Assembly (NCBI GenBank): GCA_965220055.1
Contig: CBDCPE010000004.1
Span: forward strand, 1,178,001-1,242,000
From: Bin87 sp965220055
Lineage (GTDB): Bacteria > Chloroflexota > Dehalococcoidia > Lucifugimonadales > UBA3495
Length of the DNA: 64,000 nt
Direction of reading: 5' to 3'
A program made the position numbers and the translations under genes. A model generated the notes under the pieces. That model was not told the DNA's origin and ran no database searches. It saw nothing but the letters and a program-made list of their open reading frames with translations. Of the stretch, positions 1-7,703 are shown one piece after another; within the stretch, counting starts at the first letter, position 1; every line of letters starts with the position of its first letter.

Positions 1-173
1 AGGGGAGAGTCCTTGATGCGGCGCTGGCCGTACTGCTCCCAAAAGCCCTTGGTGACGGCGAACGCGCCTCCGTAGGGCCCGATGTCTTCGCCCATCAGGA
101 AGACGCGTTCATCCTCATCAAGGGCTTCGCGTAGGACTGACGAAACGGCGTTGCGATAGGTGATGACCGACAT
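1..173 (-). CDS. pdhB: Pyruvate dehydrogenase E1 component, beta subunit (partial, cut by left edge)
   Basis: Only the first 57 codons are in the window, beginning MSVITYRNAV and including the segment EDERVFLMGEDIGPYGGAF, typical of the N-terminus of E1 beta subunits of 2-oxoacid dehydrogenases. With E1 alpha it forms the ThDP-dependent heterotetramer that decarboxylates pyruvate and acylates the lipoyl domain of E2. The start is the ATG at 173, preceded by GAGAGGA at SD distance. It lies 30 bases after the E1 alpha stop on the same strand, so the order is lpd, pdhA, pdhB. E2 is not seen and may lie beyond the left edge. Acetoin or branched-chain specificity cannot be excluded from this fragment. 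Confidence 0.9.
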   Translation of the reverse strand, partial: MSVITYRNAVSSVLREALDEDERVFLMGEDIGPYGGAFAVTKGFWEQYGQRRIKDSP

Positions 174-203
174 GATGGTTCCTCTCGCCAGGAATGGGTC
201 GTG

Positions 204-1211
204 TTACGCGGGGATACCTTCGGTTGGTCGGTCGGTGTACACGTCGTCGTAAAGGGAAGCCGATCCGGGCCACGGCGACTTTTCGCCAAATTCGGCGGCG
301 ATGACGATTTCCTCATCGACGTTGGCGTCTATTTCCTCGAAATCCTCGACGGTGGCGATGCCCTCGTCAGTCAGCCACTCGCGGTACCGGGGGATTGGGT
401 CCTGACTAGCCCAATAGCTGACCTCGTCGTCAGGGCGATAGTCGGCCGGGTCGGCGACCGAATGGCCGCGCAGGCGGTAGGTACGGGCGACCACGAAAGC
501 GGGACCCTTGCCGGACCGAACCTCGGCGTTGATCTTCTGCATAAGAGCGCGCACTTCGAGGATGTCGTTTCCGTCCACCTCGTAGCGGGACATCCCATAG
601 GCGGCGGCCATTTCGTGGAGGGAATCCCACATCACGAGGGTTTCCTTGGATGAGGCGCCCATGCCGTACAGGTTATGCTCACAGAAGAAGATGACCGGAA
701 GATTCCAGATGGCGGCGAGGTTCATAGCTTCGTGGAACTCGCCTTCGTTGACGGCACCGTCACCGAAGAAACACAGCACGACCTGGTCGTCGCCGCGGTA
801 CTGCACGGCGAGCGCGATGCCGGTGGCGATGCAAAGCTGGCCACCGACAATTGCATAGCCACCCATGAAGTTCAGGTCGGAGCTGAACAGGTGCATGGAG
901 CCGCCCTTGCCCTTGCTGCATCCCGTGGCCTTGCCCATCAGCTCGGCCATCACCTCGTTGCTGGTAATGCCGCGGGCCAGAGCCTGGCCATGGTCCCGAT
1001 AGTGGGTCACGATGTAGTCGTCGGGCCGCAGCGTGTTGATGGCACCGACCGCGATCGCTTCCTCGCCGTTGTAGACGTGAAGGAAACCCTTGATGTTGCC
1101 TCGGGTGTACTGCCGTTCCGACTCTCGCTCAAACTCACGGATGAGCTTCATCTGCCGGTAGAAGCCCAGCAGGTCGGATTTGTTAAGTTCGGGGACGTCC
1201 GCTTTCAGCAT
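204..1211 (-). CDS. pdhA: Pyruvate dehydrogenase E1 component, alpha subunit
   Basis: 335 aa, the usual length for the alpha subunit of heterotetrameric E1. The ThDP/Mg binding motif is present as GDGAVNEGEFHEAMN from residue 150 with the closing Asn near 180 (FFCEHNLYGMG). YRDHG at 71-75 and the RLRGHSVADPADYR phosphoryl-loop-like segment are also typical. It binds ThDP and, with E1 beta, transfers the acetyl group of pyruvate to lipoyl-E2. The ATG at 1211 follows GAGGAAGGG. It is the middle gene of lpd-pdhA-pdhB. A related acetoin dehydrogenase alpha subunit is the main alternative; the company of lpd and E1 beta does not separate the two. Confidence 0.92.
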   Translation of the reverse strand: MLKADVPELNKSDLLGFYRQMKLIREFERESERQYTRGNIKGFLHVYNGEEAIAVGAINTLRPDDYIVTHYRDHGQALARGITSNEVMAELMGKATGCSKGKGGSMHLFSSDLNFMGGYAIVGGQLCIATGIALAVQYRGDDQVVLCFFGDGAVNEGEFHEAMNLAAIWNLPVIFFCEHNLYGMGASSKETLVMWDSLHEMAAAYGMSRYEVDGNDILEVRALMQKINAEVRSGKGPAFVVARTYRLRGHSVADPADYRPDDEVSYWASQDPIPRYREWLTDEGIATVEDFEEIDANVDEEIVIAAEFGEKSPWPGSASLYDDVYTDRPTEGIPA

Positions 1212-1273
1212 ATCCCTTCCTCAATGGCAGATTTGCGACGTCGCCCAAACGAGGGCGGCATCTGTGCGCCGGC

Positions 1274-2674
1274 CTACATGTGTAGGGCGCGGCCTTCGGC
1301 GTCGAGAGCGGCTTCGTGAACCATCTCGGCGACGCTGGGGTGGGCATGGACCGCCCAACCAAGTTCCAAAGTAGTGCCTTCCAACAGGTGGGTCATCTGC
1401 AACTCCGCCAGGAGCTCGGTGACCTCGGGGCCGCACATGTGGCCGCCCAGCACTCCACCGTAGTTGGCGTCAAAAACCAATTTGACCATCCCGTCATTTT
1501 CACCCATGGCGACGGCTTTACCGCTGGCCTGGACGTTGAACCGGCCGATCTTCACGTCGTAGCCCTGTTCGATGGCTTGGGCTTCGGTAAGCCCGAACGA
1601 GGCGACCTGGGGATGACAATAGGTGGCGCGCGGCATGAACGTGTAGTCGAGCGGCTGGGTCTCTTCGCCGGCGATAGATTCCACTGCCGTGACGCCCTGA
1701 GCAGACGCGACGTGGGCCAAGGCCAACTTGCCGGTAACGTCACCCACGGCGTAGATGCCAGGCACGTTGGTGGACATCTTGTCATCGATAACAACGTAGC
1801 CGCGTTCGGTCGCCACGCCCACGGTTTCCAGTCCCAAGTCCTCGGTGTTGGGCAGGACGCCAATGGCCACCAGTACCTTATCGAACCGAGCCGTCTCGGT
1901 TACGCCGTCCTTATCAATCGTCAGGGTGACGCCGCTCGCGTCAGCCTGGGCATCGGTCACACCGGCTCCGGTGACGAGCTTGATGCCGTGACGGTTAAAG
2001 GCGCGCTCAAGCTGCTGGCTGATTTCCTCGTCCTCGTTGGGGACAATATGGGGCAGCAACTCGATGACCGTAACCTCAGCTCCGTACATACGGTAGATGT
2101 AGGCAAACTCAACACCGATCGCTCCGCCGCCGACGATGGCGATAGAACCCGGTACGTCTTCGGCAACGATGCTCTCGCGGCTGGTTACGATGCGCTCACC
2201 GTCCACGGGAAGCGGCGGAATGCTGCGAGGCCTCGCACCGGTAGCGATGATGATGTTGCGGGCCGTGATCCGCGCGTTCTGTCCGTCCGGTCCCGTGACG
2301 TCGACCGCGTTGGGCGAAGCGATGCGTGCAGTTCCCGAAATGCTGTCAACGCCATTCTTGCGGAGCAAGAAGTCGACACCACGGGTCATGCGATCAACGA
2401 CCTGCCGGCTGCGTTTCATCGCGACGCTATAGTCGGCACGGAAGTTGTCGAACTTCAGGCCGAACTGGTCCGCGCGATGGACGTAAGAGACGATCTCGGC
2501 GTTTTTGAGGAGGGCCTTCGAAGGTATGCAGCCCCAATTGAGGCAGACACCGCCCAATGCTTCCTTCTCGATGACGCAGGCTTTCAGGCCCAGCTGACCG
2601 GCCCGTATTCCGGCAACGTAGCCGCCGGGGCCGCCACCAATTATTGCTACGTCATACTCCGAAGCGGTCGTCAT
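1274..2674 (-). CDS. lpd: Dihydrolipoyl dehydrogenase (E3)
   Basis: About 466 aa from the ATG at 2674. The N-terminal FAD motif is IIGGGPGGYVAG and the redox-active disulfide is C44/C49 in GGVCLNWGC. A second GxGxxG (IVGGGAIGVEFA) binds NAD, and the C-terminal dimer segment has HAHPSVAEMVHEA with the catalytic His-Glu pair. E3 reoxidises dihydrolipoamide on E2 with NAD+. An in-frame ATG lies 48 bases upstream at 2722, and neither start has a strong SD; 2674 is chosen because the family domain begins six residues later. It is the first gene of the PDH operon and has a good promoter at 2764-2792. Confidence 0.93.
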   Translation of the reverse strand: MTTASEYDVAIIGGGPGGYVAGIRAGQLGLKACVIEKEALGGVCLNWGCIPSKALLKNAEIVSYVHRADQFGLKFDNFRADYSVAMKRSRQVVDRMTRGVDFLLRKNGVDSISGTARIASPNAVDVTGPDGQNARITARNIIIATGARPRSIPPLPVDGERIVTSRESIVAEDVPGSIAIVGGGAIGVEFAYIYRMYGAEVTVIELLPHIVPNEDEEISQQLERAFNRHGIKLVTGAGVTDAQADASGVTLTIDKDGVTETARFDKVLVAIGVLPNTEDLGLETVGVATERGYVVIDDKMSTNVPGIYAVGDVTGKLALAHVASAQGVTAVESIAGEETQPLDYTFMPRATYCHPQVASFGLTEAQAIEQGYDVKIGRFNVQASGKAVAMGENDGMVKLVFDANYGGVLGGHMCGPEVTELLAELQMTHLLEGTTLELGWAVHAHPSVAEMVHEAALDAEGRALHM

Positions 2675-2763
2675 CAATCTGTCCGGGTTAGGTGAATTAT
2701 TCGAGCGCAGCTCGCTGCTCATCGGCAATGCACCGCCAAGGCGGAGGTTGCGCGGGTTGTGGC

Positions 2764-2792
2764 ATTATAGCGGCGGCGGTGGACAGCGGCAA
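2764..2792 (-). promoter_or_regulatory. Promoter of the lpd-pdhA-pdhB operon
   Basis: On the minus strand a -35 TTGCCG (2787-2792) is separated by 17 bases from a perfect -10 TATAAT (2764-2769). Predicted initiation near 2757 gives a leader of about 80 bases before the lpd ATG. Confidence 0.65.
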
Positions 2793-2799
2793 GTTGCAG

Positions 2800-2846
2800 C
2801 AAAGCACAAAACGGCCGCTCCCTGATGCTTCGGGGAGCGGCCGTTT
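2800..2846 (-). terminator. Rho-independent terminator
   Basis: Fourteen base pairs pair perfectly (2809-2822 with 2833-2846, core ACGGCCGCTCCC). On the minus strand the hairpin is followed by TTTTGTGCTTTGC. It lies 40 bases past the stop of the ferredoxin-thioredoxin reductase gene and just upstream of the lpd promoter. Confidence 0.8.
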
Positions 2847-2886
2847 CCGTCCGAGCAAGGCCCGGCGACGGAGGTGTTTCCGGTCT

Positions 2887-3303
2887 TCAGGAAGGCCTAT
2901 CCTGGCGCTCCTGCTCACGTTCCTCGGCCTTGTTGCGAAGGGGCCTACCCTTGTCAGGGGTAGGGTCTTCCACCAAACCGTAGATGGCACGACCTTCGTG
3001 GTCTTCCGGGAGGTATTCGGTGATTGGCAAGCCTTCTTCGTTCACAAACAGCAGGCAATGGCAGTATTTGTAAATCTGCATATCGTCGCAGGCGCAGACC
3101 CACGTGCGATGCTTGATCTCTTCTGTCTTGTCGGGATAAAAGCGGCAAGGACACAGTGGACGGCCGATGTCATCCACGTTTTGGGCCAGCCCCAAGACGA
3201 CGGCTTCGGTGACGCCCTCTCCCGGATGTTTAAAAGTGCCGGATTTTTCGCAGTAACGGTCGATGAACAGACGCATCCGCTGGATGGCCTTTTCGCTAGG
3301 CAT
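2887..3303 (-). CDS. Ferredoxin:thioredoxin reductase, catalytic subunit
   Basis: About 138 aa from the ATG at 3303. The cysteine pattern of the catalytic (beta) subunit is present in order: CPCRFYP, then WVCACDDM, then YCHCLLF, which supply the 4Fe-4S ligands and redox disulfide. The enzyme passes electrons from reduced ferredoxin to thioredoxin. No variable subunit gene is seen nearby, as is usual in non-phototrophs with stand-alone FtrB. AAGGAG sits 7 bases before an in-frame TTG at 3312, which is an equally likely start. The C-terminal tail after residue 115 is charged (KAEEREQERQD). trxA lies 4 kb away and could be its partner, together with the two POR-type ferredoxin users; that link is inference. 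Confidence 0.88.
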   Translation of the reverse strand: MPSEKAIQRMRLFIDRYCEKSGTFKHPGEGVTEAVVLGLAQNVDDIGRPLCPCRFYPDKTEEIKHRTWVCACDDMQIYKYCHCLLFVNEEGLPITEYLPEDHEGRAIYGLVEDPTPDKGRPLRNKAEEREQERQDRPS

Positions 3304-3375
3304 ATCAGCCAACTCAATTCTCCTTGATTTGCTCGTGTGTGAAACGACCGGTCGCTCCCTGCGCAATCCGGTATC

Positions 3376-3402
3376 CATTTAGATGTTAGTGGGATATGTC
3401 AA
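3376..3402 (-). promoter_or_regulatory. Candidate promoter for the ferredoxin-thioredoxin reductase gene
   Basis: Perfect -35 TTGACA (3397-3402, minus strand) and a -10 candidate TAAATG (3376-3381), but the spacer is only 15 bases. Confidence 0.4.
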
Positions 3403-3403
3403 A

Positions 3404-3656
3404 TTGTGCAACGCCATGACAAACATTGTGGGGGTTTTTTCAAAGCAATGAGGTTGGTCCCGGCGAATTCAGTAATCCGGACGGCCTCAGAGAGGCAGTG
3501 TACTGATTTCGCGAGGGATTTGCTTCGCAGGATGGCTGGCACGCATTGAAGGACACGGATTAGGTTTGGCGGTCTGTCGTGGCCGCTGGCAGCGATGATG
3601 AGCACAGTACGATACGCTCCGCGCACCTTGGGCCGGTGGTTAGTTCAAGGGCCTTC
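3404..3656. other. Gene-free stretch
   Basis: No supported gene. A 75-codon open frame on the minus strand (3399-3626) has no SD, no recognisable domain and an atypical composition. Nothing else is seen apart from the flanking promoters. Confidence 0.5.
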
Positions 3657-3665
3657 TGTTAGAAT
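3657..3665 (+). promoter_or_regulatory. Extended -10 promoter of tatA
   Basis: TGT-TAGAAT at 3657-3665 is a TGn-extended -10; no good -35 is seen. The leader to the tatA ATG would be about 23 bases and contains GTGGAG. Confidence 0.5.
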
Positions 3666-3694
3666 GAGGGCAACTTCGTGGAGACATAGTAAAC

Positions 3695-3889
3695 ATGCGT
3701 ATTGCGGGCCTCGGACTTACCGAACTCCTGATCATTCTACTGGTGGTGTTGCTGATTTTCGGCGCCTCCCGACTACCGGGAGTCGGGTCGGCTCTGGGCA
3801 AGGGGATCAGGTCGTTCAAGACTTCCGTGACCGGAGAGGACGACAAGCCGGACAGAGAGCCCGCGGCGTCCGAAGAGCAACGTTCCTAG
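3695..3889 (+). CDS. tatA: Twin-arginine translocase subunit TatA
   Basis: 64 aa with the TatA/E plan: one N-terminal membrane helix (residues about 6-24, TELLIILLVVLLIFGASRLP), a hinge with FGASRLPGVG, an amphipathic helix (LGKGIRSFKTSVTG), then a short acidic tail. TatA oligomerises in the cytoplasmic membrane to form the pore for folded twin-arginine substrates. GTGGAG lies at SD distance before the ATG. It faces tatC across a terminator; tatB-tatC are transcribed from the other strand, so the Tat genes form two converging units. Confidence 0.92.
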   Translation: MRIAGLGLTELLIILLVVLLIFGASRLPGVGSALGKGIRSFKTSVTGEDDKPDREPAASEEQRS

Positions 3890-3915
3890 GCGTCAAATGG
3901 AATTGAACCGCTGAG

Positions 3916-3946
3916 ACGGGCTTGCTTCTGGCGAGCCCGTTTCCTT
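3916..3946 (+). terminator. Terminator between tatA and tatC
   Basis: Ten pairs including one G-T (ACGGGCTTGC with GCGAGCCCGT, loop TTCTG) followed by TTCCTT. It lies between convergent genes and may act in both directions. Confidence 0.65.
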
Positions 3947-3951
3947 ATCTG

Positions 3952-4713
3952 TTACTCGCCGTCAGGTTCCGAGTTCGGGGGCGAGTTGGCGCGGTTGCGC
4001 CGTCCGGCGAAGCGCGCAAGGAGAATGCCGAGCTCGTACAACACGATGAGCGGGCCGGCCACGATGGCCTGGTTGAGGGGATCGATGGTAGGAGTGATGG
4101 CGGCTGCGATAACGAATGCGGCGACCAACCAGAGCTTGCGGAAACGGGCAAATCCCCGGGCATTCACAACGCCCAGCACGGCCAGCACGTACATCACCAA
4201 CGGAGTTTCGAAAGACAATCCGAGCCAGAAGAGAAGCCGGATCATAATGTTCACGAGATTGCTGATCCTAATGAACGGGTCTGCAACCTCGCTGCCGAAT
4301 CCGATTAGGAAGCTCAGGGCCGGCGGGATCATCACGAAATAGCCGAACGCCATGCCGCCCGCAAAGGCGAGCAGAGACGCCGGCAAGAACGCGAACAGGA
4401 TTTTGCGCTCCCTGGGGGTTAGTCCCGGAGCAACAAAGCGGATGGTGTTATACAGGATTACAGGCAGGGCCAGTACGAATCCGCCTAGAAGCGTGACGCG
4501 CACGGTGATGCTGAGGAACTCGGTGATCTCGGTGCGCACCGGTTTGAACTCTTCGACGTCAGACGCATGGTAAGCCGGGCGGAGCAAAACCTGGTAGATG
4601 TCTTCGTAGAAGTAGAAGCAAACCGCCGTCCCGACGAGCAACGCCAACAGGCACACCAACACCCGCGAGCGCAACTCGCGGAAATGCTCCCGCAAGGGCA
4701 TCGCCCGGCTCAT
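3952..4713 (-). CDS. tatC: Sec-independent protein translocase TatC
   Basis: 253 aa with the TatC fold of six membrane helices. The N-terminus carries the conserved cytosolic signature PLREHFRELRSRVL, and the first periplasmic region and later loops (SLSFETPLVMYVL near residue 165) match the family. TatC with TatB is the receptor for twin-arginine signal peptides. The ATG overlaps the tatB stop by four bases (ATGA), which implies translational coupling. Confidence 0.95.
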   Translation of the reverse strand: MSRAMPLREHFRELRSRVLVCLLALLVGTAVCFYFYEDIYQVLLRPAYHASDVEEFKPVRTEITEFLSITVRVTLLGGFVLALPVILYNTIRFVAPGLTPRERKILFAFLPASLLAFAGGMAFGYFVMIPPALSFLIGFGSEVADPFIRISNLVNIMIRLLFWLGLSFETPLVMYVLAVLGVVNARGFARFRKLWLVAAFVIAAAITPTIDPLNQAIVAGPLIVLYELGILLARFAGRRNRANSPPNSEPDGE

Positions 4714-5036
4714 CGGCTGTCGGGCGGTCTGGGATCGGTCGATCCGGATTCGGTAAGGTCGGACGGTTGCCTGGATTGGGCCGACAGGTGAGACGGTTCG
4801 GACACTGGCTCGGTCGGGGGAGACACCGGAGAGTTGTGCTCAGCTTTGTCGGAAGCGCGTGCCCCTCGCTCTTCCAGCGAGGCCGCGTCCATGATCTCGG
4901 TGAGTGTGCGCCGGGCTTCCCGGGCCATCTTGCCGATAGTGCGAGCGACCTCAACCGTCTTGCCCGGGCCTAAAGCTACGAAGGCGACCAGCAGGATCAC
5001 CAGCAATTCAAGGGTGCCGATCCCGAAGAAATTCAC
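4710..5036 (-). CDS. tatB: Twin-arginine translocase TatB/TatA-family subunit
   Basis: 108 aa starting at a GTG (5036). One membrane helix (GTLELLVILLVAFVALGPGK) is followed by an amphipathic helix (VEVARTIGKMAREARRTLTEI) and a long Pro/Ser/Glu-rich tail, more like TatB than TatA. The GPGK turn after the helix is typical of TatB. It would join TatC in the substrate receptor. It is coupled to tatC by a four-base overlap and lies only 20 bases after the rlmD-maf stop, so these three may be one transcript. TatA function cannot be excluded. Confidence 0.82.
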   Translation of the reverse strand: MNFFGIGTLELLVILLVAFVALGPGKTVEVARTIGKMAREARRTLTEIMDAASLEERGARASDKAEHNSPVSPPTEPVSEPSHLSAQSRQPSDLTESGSTDPRPPDSR

Positions 5037-5055
5037 GGTCCAGCGTCCGAAGAAA

Positions 5056-6918
5056 TCAGGGCGACAACGAGCCCAAGGTACAGGAGACGGTACATCCCGA
5101 CGGGACCCTCATGGATAACCGGTCAGGCAGCAAACATCCCATATCAGCCAGGGTCTCCACCACCCGGCAGGCCGGCAAACCCATCACGTTGGAAAAGCAA
5201 CCGGAAAGAAGCGACGCCGGCTTGAAGTCTGGATCCTGGATGGCGTACGCGCCGGCTTTGTCCATCGGGGTCCCGCTGGCGATGGACGCTTCCATCTCGG
5301 CGTCACTGAAATCACGCATCTGTACGTCGGCGGCGATGGCGTCCGTGACGCAGCGTCCGGTTTGCGCGTCGTATACGGTGAAGCCGGTGACAACCTGATG
5401 CGTCGTACCCCGCAGGCGCCTGAGCATGGAGCGGGCCTCCTGGGCGTCCGCGGGTTTGGCAATCGATTCTCCATCGAGGACCACCGTGCTGTCGGCGGCA
5501 ACGTAATAGCCCGATGCTGGCGACTCCGCTTGAGCGACGGCCAGCGCTTTCTCGCGCGACAGCCGGCGTACCATCCGCTCGGGTGTCTCGCCGGGTTCCG
5601 GATCTTCCGGAATGTCAGAGGGCGCGACGCGGAAATCAATGCCGAGCCCGGTCAGTAGTTCTCTACGCCGGGGAGACGCCGAGGCGAGCACTATCTCGCC
5701 GGTCGCAGGTTTTGCGACCAACGTCGCAACGCATTCGACGTGGTGAGTTTGCGGAAACATATCCACGGGCTGGACTGATTCAACCCGGTAGCCTCGGCTG
5801 AGCGTGCGCAAATCCCGGGCTAATGATTCGGGATTGCAGGACACGTAGGCGATGCGGTCCGGCTTCAGCGCGAGGAGGGAATCCAAGACCAGGGGCTGGC
5901 ATCCGGACCGGGATGGGTCCAGGATCACGGCGTCCGGTGTTTCGTCCAGATGCGGGAGTACCTCTTCCACTTTGCCGATGACCAGGCGCACGTTCGAGTA
6001 GCCAGACGCGTTCTCGCTGGCATCGGTCATGGCCGCGGTGGATTCTTCCACCGCGATGATCCGGCGAGCGTATGGCGCGAGCAATACCGCGAATGTCCCG
6101 ACACCGGCGTAGGCATCGACAACGGTCTCGTTACCGGTGAGTTTGAGAGCATCCTTGACCAGCTCGGTCAGCAGAGCCGCCTGCCAAACGTTGACCTGGA
6201 AGAAGGACGGGGAAGCCACCTGAAATTCCTGGCCGGCGATCGATTCCCGGTAACTTTTCTGTCCCGTCGGGACCGCGACTTCGGTGTTTTTGAGGGTCGG
6301 CTGGATAAGGTAGTCACCGGTGTCCGGAGAACGACGAATTGCCAACTGCGAAGTCTCACCGCAGCGGCCTTGCAACTGGGCAAGGAGATCATTGATGCCA
6401 TCGTGCATCAACATGCAGCGATCAATGCGCACGAAGCGACGCCGTTCACGGTGGGTGAACCCGAGGCTTCCGCTCTCACGCCAGATGTTGAACCGGGCGT
6501 GGTTACGGTAGTGATACTGGCGCGGCGACGCCAAGGTGGGCTGCACCTCGGGCTGGTGGAAATGTCCGACCCGCTCCAACGCATCGCGCACAATCCCGGT
6601 TTTGGTCGCCAACTGGGCCTCGTAGTCAACGTGCTGCCACTGGCAGCCAGTGCATCGTCCGAAGTATTCGCAGGGCGGTTCGACGCGCAATGATGAAGGG
6701 GTGATGACCCGCGTGACTTGCGCGGCAATGTACTTGCGGCGGATGGCCACGATCTCGGCTTCGACTCGTTCGCCGGGTATGCCGCCGAACACGAAAACAT
6801 CCGACCCAGCGTGAGAACCCATGGCCTCCCCGAGGCGACCCCACGCGTGAAGGTCCAACTGGACGAAATCGCCGCGCTGCAATGAGACCAACTCGTTGGT
6901 GGCTGCGCTTTGGGTCAT
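5056..6918 (-). CDS. Fused 23S rRNA (uracil-5)-methyltransferase (RlmD/RumA type) and Maf nucleotide pyrophosphatase
   Basis: One 620-aa frame holds two proteins that are usually separate. Residues 1-401: TRAM domain (about 10-70), Fe-S cysteines C83, C89, C92 and probably C168, a SAM site (DAYAGVGTFAVLL near 268) and the catalytic Cys in YVSCNPESLARD (C361). This half methylates a uridine in 23S rRNA using SAM. Residues 408-605: a complete Maf domain beginning EIVLASASPRRRELL, with AADSTVVLDG and PMDKAGAYAIQD; Maf proteins hydrolyse canonical or modified dNTP/NTPs. The linker is about six residues (KPATGE), with no internal start needed. A -10 box lies 7 bases before the ATG and there is no SD, so the transcript may be leaderless. 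Confidence 0.92.
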   Translation of the reverse strand: MTQSAATNELVSLQRGDFVQLDLHAWGRLGEAMGSHAGSDVFVFGGIPGERVEAEIVAIRRKYIAAQVTRVITPSSLRVEPPCEYFGRCTGCQWQHVDYEAQLATKTGIVRDALERVGHFHQPEVQPTLASPRQYHYRNHARFNIWRESGSLGFTHRERRRFVRIDRCMLMHDGINDLLAQLQGRCGETSQLAIRRSPDTGDYLIQPTLKNTEVAVPTGQKSYRESIAGQEFQVASPSFFQVNVWQAALLTELVKDALKLTGNETVVDAYAGVGTFAVLLAPYARRIIAVEESTAAMTDASENASGYSNVRLVIGKVEEVLPHLDETPDAVILDPSRSGCQPLVLDSLLALKPDRIAYVSCNPESLARDLRTLSRGYRVESVQPVDMFPQTHHVECVATLVAKPATGEIVLASASPRRRELLTGLGIDFRVAPSDIPEDPEPGETPERMVRRLSREKALAVAQAESPASGYYVAADSTVVLDGESIAKPADAQEARSMLRRLRGTTHQVVTGFTVYDAQTGRCVTDAIAADVQMRDFSDAEMEASIASGTPMDKAGAYAIQDPDFKPASLLSGCFSNVMGLPACRVVETLADMGCLLPDRLSMRVPSGCTVSCTLGSLSP

Positions 6919-6925
6919 GGGAAAT

Positions 6926-6934
6926 ATACTAACA
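6926..6934 (-). promoter_or_regulatory. Extended -10 promoter of rlmD-maf, probably leaderless
   Basis: Minus-strand TGT-TAGTAT (-10 at 6926-6931) ends 7 bases before the ATG, which places the start point at or next to the initiation codon. Confidence 0.55.
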
Positions 6935-6967
6935 TCTATCGGTAACGGCAGACCCGGAGTTCGTATA

Positions 6968-7043
6968 GGCCGATGGTTTTCGCCGGTGGAATGGAGATAA
7001 GGCCTGGCTCTACCGCCCGCTCACCGGCAAAAGCGATCGGGCC
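6968..7043 (+). repeat. Long imperfect inverted repeat upstream of trxA-selC
   Basis: The arms at 6968-6988 and 7022-7043 pair at about 19 of 21 positions with one bulge (GGCCGAT...GCCGGTG against CACCGGC...ATCGGGCC). The 33-base loop is itself G/C rich. It fills the 290-base gap between rlmD-maf and trxA. No U-tract follows, so it may be a structured RNA or an old mobile-element remnant; its role is unknown. Confidence 0.5.
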
Positions 7044-7098
7044 TTTCCACCGAAATAGAGATCGCAGGAACACGCGCATGCGACGGTAACCGGTTCGG

Positions 7099-7125
7099 TT
7101 GACCGCCCAACAGCCGGGGTATAAT
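7099..7125 (+). promoter_or_regulatory. Promoter of trxA-selC
   Basis: TTGACC (7099-7104) and perfect TATAAT (7120-7125), spacer 15 bases. The predicted leader of about 80 bases contains a small hairpin (GACGG/CCGTC) before the trxA SD. Confidence 0.6.
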
Positions 7126-7210
7126 ATTGGCTACATCCCAGCCGACCGTAGCGACGGTTGCCGTCGTCTGCTGTAACCGCGAGTCAGCGACTCACCCTGG
7201 AGGAATTAGA

Positions 7211-7540
7211 ATGCCCGAACCTATCGAAGTGAACGGAGAAAACTGGCAAAGCAGCGTAATGGACTCGGAACTGCCGGTGATGGTGGACTTCTGGGCAGAA
7301 TGGTGCGGGCCCTGCAAGATGATCGCTCCCGCGGTGCACGACCTAGCCCTGGAGTACGAAGGGAAGTTGAACGTGGCCAAGTTGGACGTGGACAGCGCCC
7401 CTGATATCGCGCAGCGCTACGGCATCCGCAGTATTCCCGCGCTGATCTTCTTCAAGGACGGTCAGCCGGTTGACCAGGTGGTCGGAGCCCAACCCAAGCC
7501 GGCTCTGAAGCGGAAGATCGACGCCGTACTCGGCAGCTAG
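7211..7540 (+). CDS. trxA: Thioredoxin
   Basis: 109 aa, standard thioredoxin length. The active site is WAEWCGPCKM with C32 and C35; the cis-Pro loop is RSIPALIFF. It reduces protein disulfides in the cytoplasm. The start is the ATG at 7211, 6 bases after GGAGG. The stop is only 12 bases before the selenocysteine tRNA gene, so both probably share the promoter at 7099-7125. The ferredoxin-thioredoxin reductase at 2.9-3.3 kb is a plausible electron donor (inference). Confidence 0.96.
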   Translation: MPEPIEVNGENWQSSVMDSELPVMVDFWAEWCGPCKMIAPAVHDLALEYEGKLNVAKLDVDSAPDIAQRYGIRSIPALIFFKDGQPVDQVVGAQPKPALKRKIDAVLGS

Positions 7541-7552
7541 CACGGTTAGCGC

Positions 7553-7649
7553 GGGAGTGGATGGGGCCCGGTGGCTCTTGCGGACTTCAAATCCGTTATG
7601 CCTCGTGACGAGCGGGGTAGGTGGGTTCGACTCCCTCGCACTCCCGCCA
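7553..7649 (+). tRNA. selC: tRNA-Sec (anticodon TCA)
   Basis: 97 bases ending in an encoded CCA (7647-7649) with discriminator G at 7646. The anticodon arm has loop CTTCAAA, anticodon TCA at 7587-7589, flanked by GCGGA/TCCGT. A long variable arm follows (about 7597-7619) and the T-loop is TTCGACT, as in known bacterial selC. The acceptor stem GGGAGTG pairs with CACTCCC; the eighth pair would be G-G, and the T-stem has a T-T mismatch, so the 13-bp acceptor/T stack is imperfect. It would deliver selenocysteine at UGA codons. No selA, selB or selD is in the window. Confidence 0.9.
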
Positions 7650-7703
7650 GCATCGGGATTTAGGGTTGACCGCCGCTAACGGAACGACATATCATCGGAT
7701 ACG

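Noticed and set aside
1316..2695. Long plus-strand open frame of 459 codons
   Set aside because: It is exactly antisense to lpd, whose motifs are intact; the plus-strand frame has no domain and is a product of the high-GC third-position bias.
3399..3626. 75-codon minus-strand frame between the ferredoxin-thioredoxin reductase and tatA genes
   Set aside because: No SD, no recognisable segment, and it overlaps promoter sequences of both neighbours.
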